A stretch of DNA of 7,523 nucleotides from Bacillota bacterium (GTDB taxonomy: Bacteria; Bacillota; Clostridia; Acetivibrionales; JAFADI01), in the NCBI GenBank assembly GCA_023424965.1, contig JAFADI010000206.1:1-7523 (forward strand), in the 5' to 3' direction. The position numbers were made by a program, and so were the translations under genes. The notes under the pieces were generated by a model, which worked only from the letters and a program-made list of their open reading frames with translations, was not told where the DNA came from and made no database searches. This document shows, piece after piece, positions 5,515-7,523 of the stretch (positions within the stretch are counted from its first letter, which is position 1; each line of letters starts with the position of its first letter).

Positions 5515-7523
5515 CTACAGCCTGCCCTGTTCAAACTCCTCCTCTTGCAGGCCGTCTCCGCCGGGGCCGCTGCCGAACATATGGGCCAGGCTTTCCACCG
5601 TTGAGCTTTCCAGAAAGCCCTGGAGAGAAATATTTTTACGGAATTCCTTTCTGAGGATGGAAATCATGGTGGTTGCCAGCAGGGAATGTCCTCCCAGTTC
5701 GAAGAAATCATCCTTTACGCCGATGGGATAAATCCCCAACTGCTCCTGCCATATGTCCACGATTGCCTCTTCAACTTTATTTCTCGGTGCTTCAAAAGGC
5801 GTGGCCAGCTCCGGACGGTTATTGGCCTTCCTGTGTTCGCCGCCTGCCTCCTGTTTCCCTGAAAGCGAGGCCCTGCGGAAGTCCTCCACCTCCTTCAGCC
5901 TGCCGGGAAAATCCCCGGGAGCCACAATGACTTGAAGCAGGGTTTTTGAACGCACAATCCTCTCCAGCAGTCTCAAGCCTTCCTGCACCGTTATTTTTTC
6001 CCGGCGACTCCTTGAATTTGTATTCACTGCCATCCCGATGCCGGCCCACTCATCCCAGCCGATGGCCGTGGTAAAGGAACCTATTTTGAGGGTCCTGTAG
6101 CGGGCGTAGGCGTCCAGAAAAGCATTGGCCCCGCAGTAATCCACAAAGCCCGCCTCTCCAAGGATTGAACTGCTGGAGGAAAACAACACCATAAAATCCA
6201 GGTCCCTGTCTTCAAACAATTTGTCCAGAACCCAGGTTCCCGTGTATTTGGGACGCAGCACCCTTGAGGCGGCTTCCACCGCCTTTTCTTCAATCAGCCC
6301 ATTGTCCGATATTCCTGCGGCGTGCAATACGCCGTTGATCCTCCCGCAGCTTGCTTCCGCCTCCCGCACAATCGCCGTCATCCTCTCCAGATCGGCTGCA
6401 TCTGCCTGTCCGATCATTACGCGGGACCCGAGACGCTCAATGGCCTTGATCTTTTTGATCCTGGCACCTGTCATGTCATTCCCGGGGTGCTTTTCCAGCC
6501 ATTCCTCCCACCCGTCTCTTCCGGGAAGGCCCGACCGGCCGGTCAATACCAGATTGATTTTTGCCCTTTGAGCCATGTATTCCGCGGCTTCCAGGCCTAT
6601 ACCTCCCAGGCCGCCGGTGATCAGGTAGGTACCCTCGTCCTCCAGCCAGGCCCTGTCCCCGCCTTCTTCCGGAGCAACTTTCTCCAGGGCCGGTATCCAC
6701 CGGTAGACGCCCCGGATTCCAACGGAAAGCTCAGGTTTTTGGGCGCCTATTTCGGCCAGGATTTTTTCGGCCAGGTTCTCCTTTTCCTTCTCTATGTCCG
6801 CAGATACCACATCGATATGCTGGCAGAAGATATTGGCGTATTCCATGGGGATTACCTTGCAGGCCCCCAGCACCGCCGCCTTTTCAGGGCTCAAATCCTC
6901 CCCGCCCGTGATGGAGTGCACATCGTTTGTAATTACGGACAGCCGCAGGTGATGGTCCACCGTATGCCGGCTGAAAGCCTGCACAAGGAAAATCAGGCTG
7001 TAAAGGCCGCTGAAGTGGATATCCTCCGCAATCTCCCCATCTCCGGCATAGAAAGCCTTTCCGGCTGTTCCCCACAGGTGCAGCACCGACACAATTCTTA
7101 TGCCATTGGAGAACAGTTCGTTCCCCAGACGCATGTAATCCTCTTTTATTGTCGGGTTCACCGTATAACTGCGCCCATTCAGGCGGCAGAATTTTTCTCC
7201 CTTTTCCACAGCAACCACTTGCATACCCTTTTGTTCAAGCTTTTCCTTCACTCGCAGCCCCAGCCCCGTTTCATCCGTGAAAATCAACCAGTGCCCGCTC
7301 CTGTCCAGGGCCGCATCGTCGAAAGAGAGATTGGGAGCCCTGTGCCAGGTGGGTAAATAAAGCCATTCGTCACAACCGGATTTCTTTTCTATCCTCGGAC
7401 CGGTGTTGCCGGTAAACGCTTTCATATCATACTGCTCCACCCAGTATCTCTTCCTCTGAAAAGGGTAGGTGGGCAGCGGGACCCGCAGCCGCTTTTCGTC
7501 CCTGTGAAATTCCTCCCAGTCGA
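5515..7523 (-). CDS. Type I polyketide synthase, C-terminal part (post-AT linker, KR, ACP), 5' end outside window
   Basis: This is the last 668 residues of a modular PKS. The reading frame is open to the right edge, so a GTG at 7440 is not the start; it lies inside the conserved linker that follows acyltransferase regions (residues 14-27, VPLPTYPFQRKRYW). Then come the ketoreductase structural half (about 53-296), the catalytic KR half (about 298-500) with the NADPH-binding motif TGGLGGIG (302-309) and a full K425-S449-Y462-N466 tetrad, and an ACP (about 580-648) with the phosphopantetheine serine in GGHSLL (Ser613). The module should therefore reduce its beta-keto intermediate to a hydroxyl and hold it as a thioester. 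No dehydratase, enoylreductase or thioesterase follows. The protein ends in a Gly-rich stretch and an acidic tail (LQEEEFEQGRL, 658-668), a likely docking peptide. The stop is TAG. The acyltransferase gene starts 48 bp downstream in the same direction. KS and any cis-AT must lie to the right of the window. Confidence 0.96.
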   Translation of the reverse strand, partial: DWEEFHRDEKRLRVPLPTYPFQRKRYWVEQYDMKAFTGNTGPRIEKKSGCDEWLYLPTWHRAPNLSFDDAALDRSGHWLIFTDETGLGLRVKEKLEQKGMQVVAVEKGEKFCRLNGRSYTVNPTIKEDYMRLGNELFSNGIRIVSVLHLWGTAGKAFYAGDGEIAEDIHFSGLYSLIFLVQAFSRHTVDHHLRLSVITNDVHSITGGEDLSPEKAAVLGACKVIPMEYANIFCQHIDVVSADIEKEKENLAEKILAEIGAQKPELSVGIRGVYRWIPALEKVAPEEGGDRAWLEDEGTYLITGGLGGIGLEAAEYMAQRAKINLVLTGRSGLPGRDGWEEWLEKHPGNDMTGARIKKIKAIERLGSRVMIGQADAADLERMTAIVREAEASCGRINGVLHAAGISDNGLIEEKAVEAASRVLRPKYTGTWVLDKLFEDRDLDFMVLFSSSSSILGEAGFVDYCGANAFLDAYARYRTLKIGSFTTAIGWDEWAGIGMAVNTNSRSRREKITVQEGLRLLERIVRSKTLLQVIVAPGDFPGRLKEVEDFRRASLSGKQEAGGEHRKANNRPELATPFEAPRNKVEEAIVDIWQEQLGIYPIGVKDDFFELGGHSLLATTMISILRKEFRKNISLQGFLESSTVESLAHMFGSGPGGDGLQEEEFEQGRL
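5578..5784 (-). other. Acyl carrier protein domain at the PKS C terminus
   Basis: About 69 residues form a four-helix carrier fold with DDFFELGGHSLLAT around Ser613, the predicted 4'-phosphopantetheine attachment site. The GGHS form is common in PCPs and in the ACPs of hybrid NRPS/PKS systems. Its position after the KR, at the end of the polypeptide, makes it the upstream donor for the next protein in the line. Confidence 0.93.
6022..7365 (-). other. Ketoreductase domain (structural plus catalytic subdomains)
   Basis: The domain opens with WLYLPTWHRAP, typical of the truncated Rossmann structural subdomain of PKS KRs. It continues into the catalytic Rossmann fold with TGGLGGIG and ends near GWDEWAGIGM. 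Lys425, Ser449, Tyr462 and Asn466 (window-based residue numbers) are present at family spacing, with Ser 13 residues before Tyr, so it should be active. The stereochemical fingerprint is unclear. The loop where B-type KRs carry LDD reads SDN (405-407), and the A-type tryptophan eight residues before the catalytic Tyr is a leucine. Confidence 0.93.

Noticed and set aside
5515..5577. Thioesterase or other release domain after the PKS ACP
   Set aside because: Only about 20 residues follow the carrier domain, enough for a docking tail but not for a release domain.
6322..7356. A 344-codon open frame on the plus strand
   Set aside because: It is fully antisense to the PKS ketoreductase region, whose motifs and catalytic residues are clear. 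Its translation shows no recognisable domain and no good ribosome site; it is a by-product of codon bias.
5515..7440. PKS reading frame taken as a complete gene starting at GTG 7440
   Set aside because: The frame continues without a stop to the window edge and the residues before the GTG form the conserved post-AT linker ending in RYW. The gene is truncated by the window.
1..7523. tRNA/rRNA genes, CRISPR arrays, insertion sequences, long repeats
   Set aside because: Nearly all bases are explained by three coding regions, and no repeat array, inverted terminal repeat, transposase or tRNA-like clover structure was seen by eye.

Overview
The window is the interior of a hybrid nonribosomal peptide synthetase / polyketide synthase (NRPS/PKS) biosynthetic gene cluster. 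All genes are on the minus strand, so the pathway reads from the right edge to the left. Almost every base is coding: three consecutive genes with gaps of 48 and 30 bp, no terminator and no convincing internal promoter, which suggests one long operon. The two outer genes run off the window. The organism is most likely a Bacillota (Firmicutes) member, perhaps Clostridia or a Paenibacillus relative. The basis is moderate GC content, frequent AGG (Arg) and ATA (Ile) codons, strong GGAGG ribosome sites and the style of the discrete acyltransferase. This is an inference; the sequence does not name a species.

Layout in transcription order. (1) 7523-5515: the C-terminal 668 residues of a type I PKS, entering at the post-acyltransferase linker and followed by a complete ketoreductase (KR) and an acyl carrier protein (ACP), ending in a short acidic tail. 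(2) 5466-4198: a free-standing malonyl-CoA:ACP acyltransferase (422 aa) with an intact FabD-like core and a C-terminal extension of about 113 residues. (3) 4167-1: the first 1389 residues of a hybrid megasynthase with the order TubC-type docking domain, condensation (C), adenylation (A), peptidyl carrier protein (PCP), ketosynthase (KS). It is open to the left edge. I read its frame codon by codon and found no stop.

How they work together (inference). The PKS module makes a beta-hydroxyacyl chain on its ACP. The acidic C-terminal tail of that protein probably docks on the TubC-type beta-hairpin domain of the hybrid protein. The C domain then joins the chain to the amino acid chosen by the A domain. 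The specificity residues I extract (D-I-L-Q-I-G-V-V-W-K) nearly match the known glycine code. The glycyl-extended chain passes to the fused KS for another polyketide extension. The expected fragment is beta-hydroxyacyl-Gly-polyketide. The discrete acyltransferase may load malonyl units in trans on one or more modules. No thioesterase, epimerase, methyltransferase, transporter or regulator lies in the window, so the product and its release cannot be deduced. The domain families are all known; what may be new is the particular assembly line and its product.
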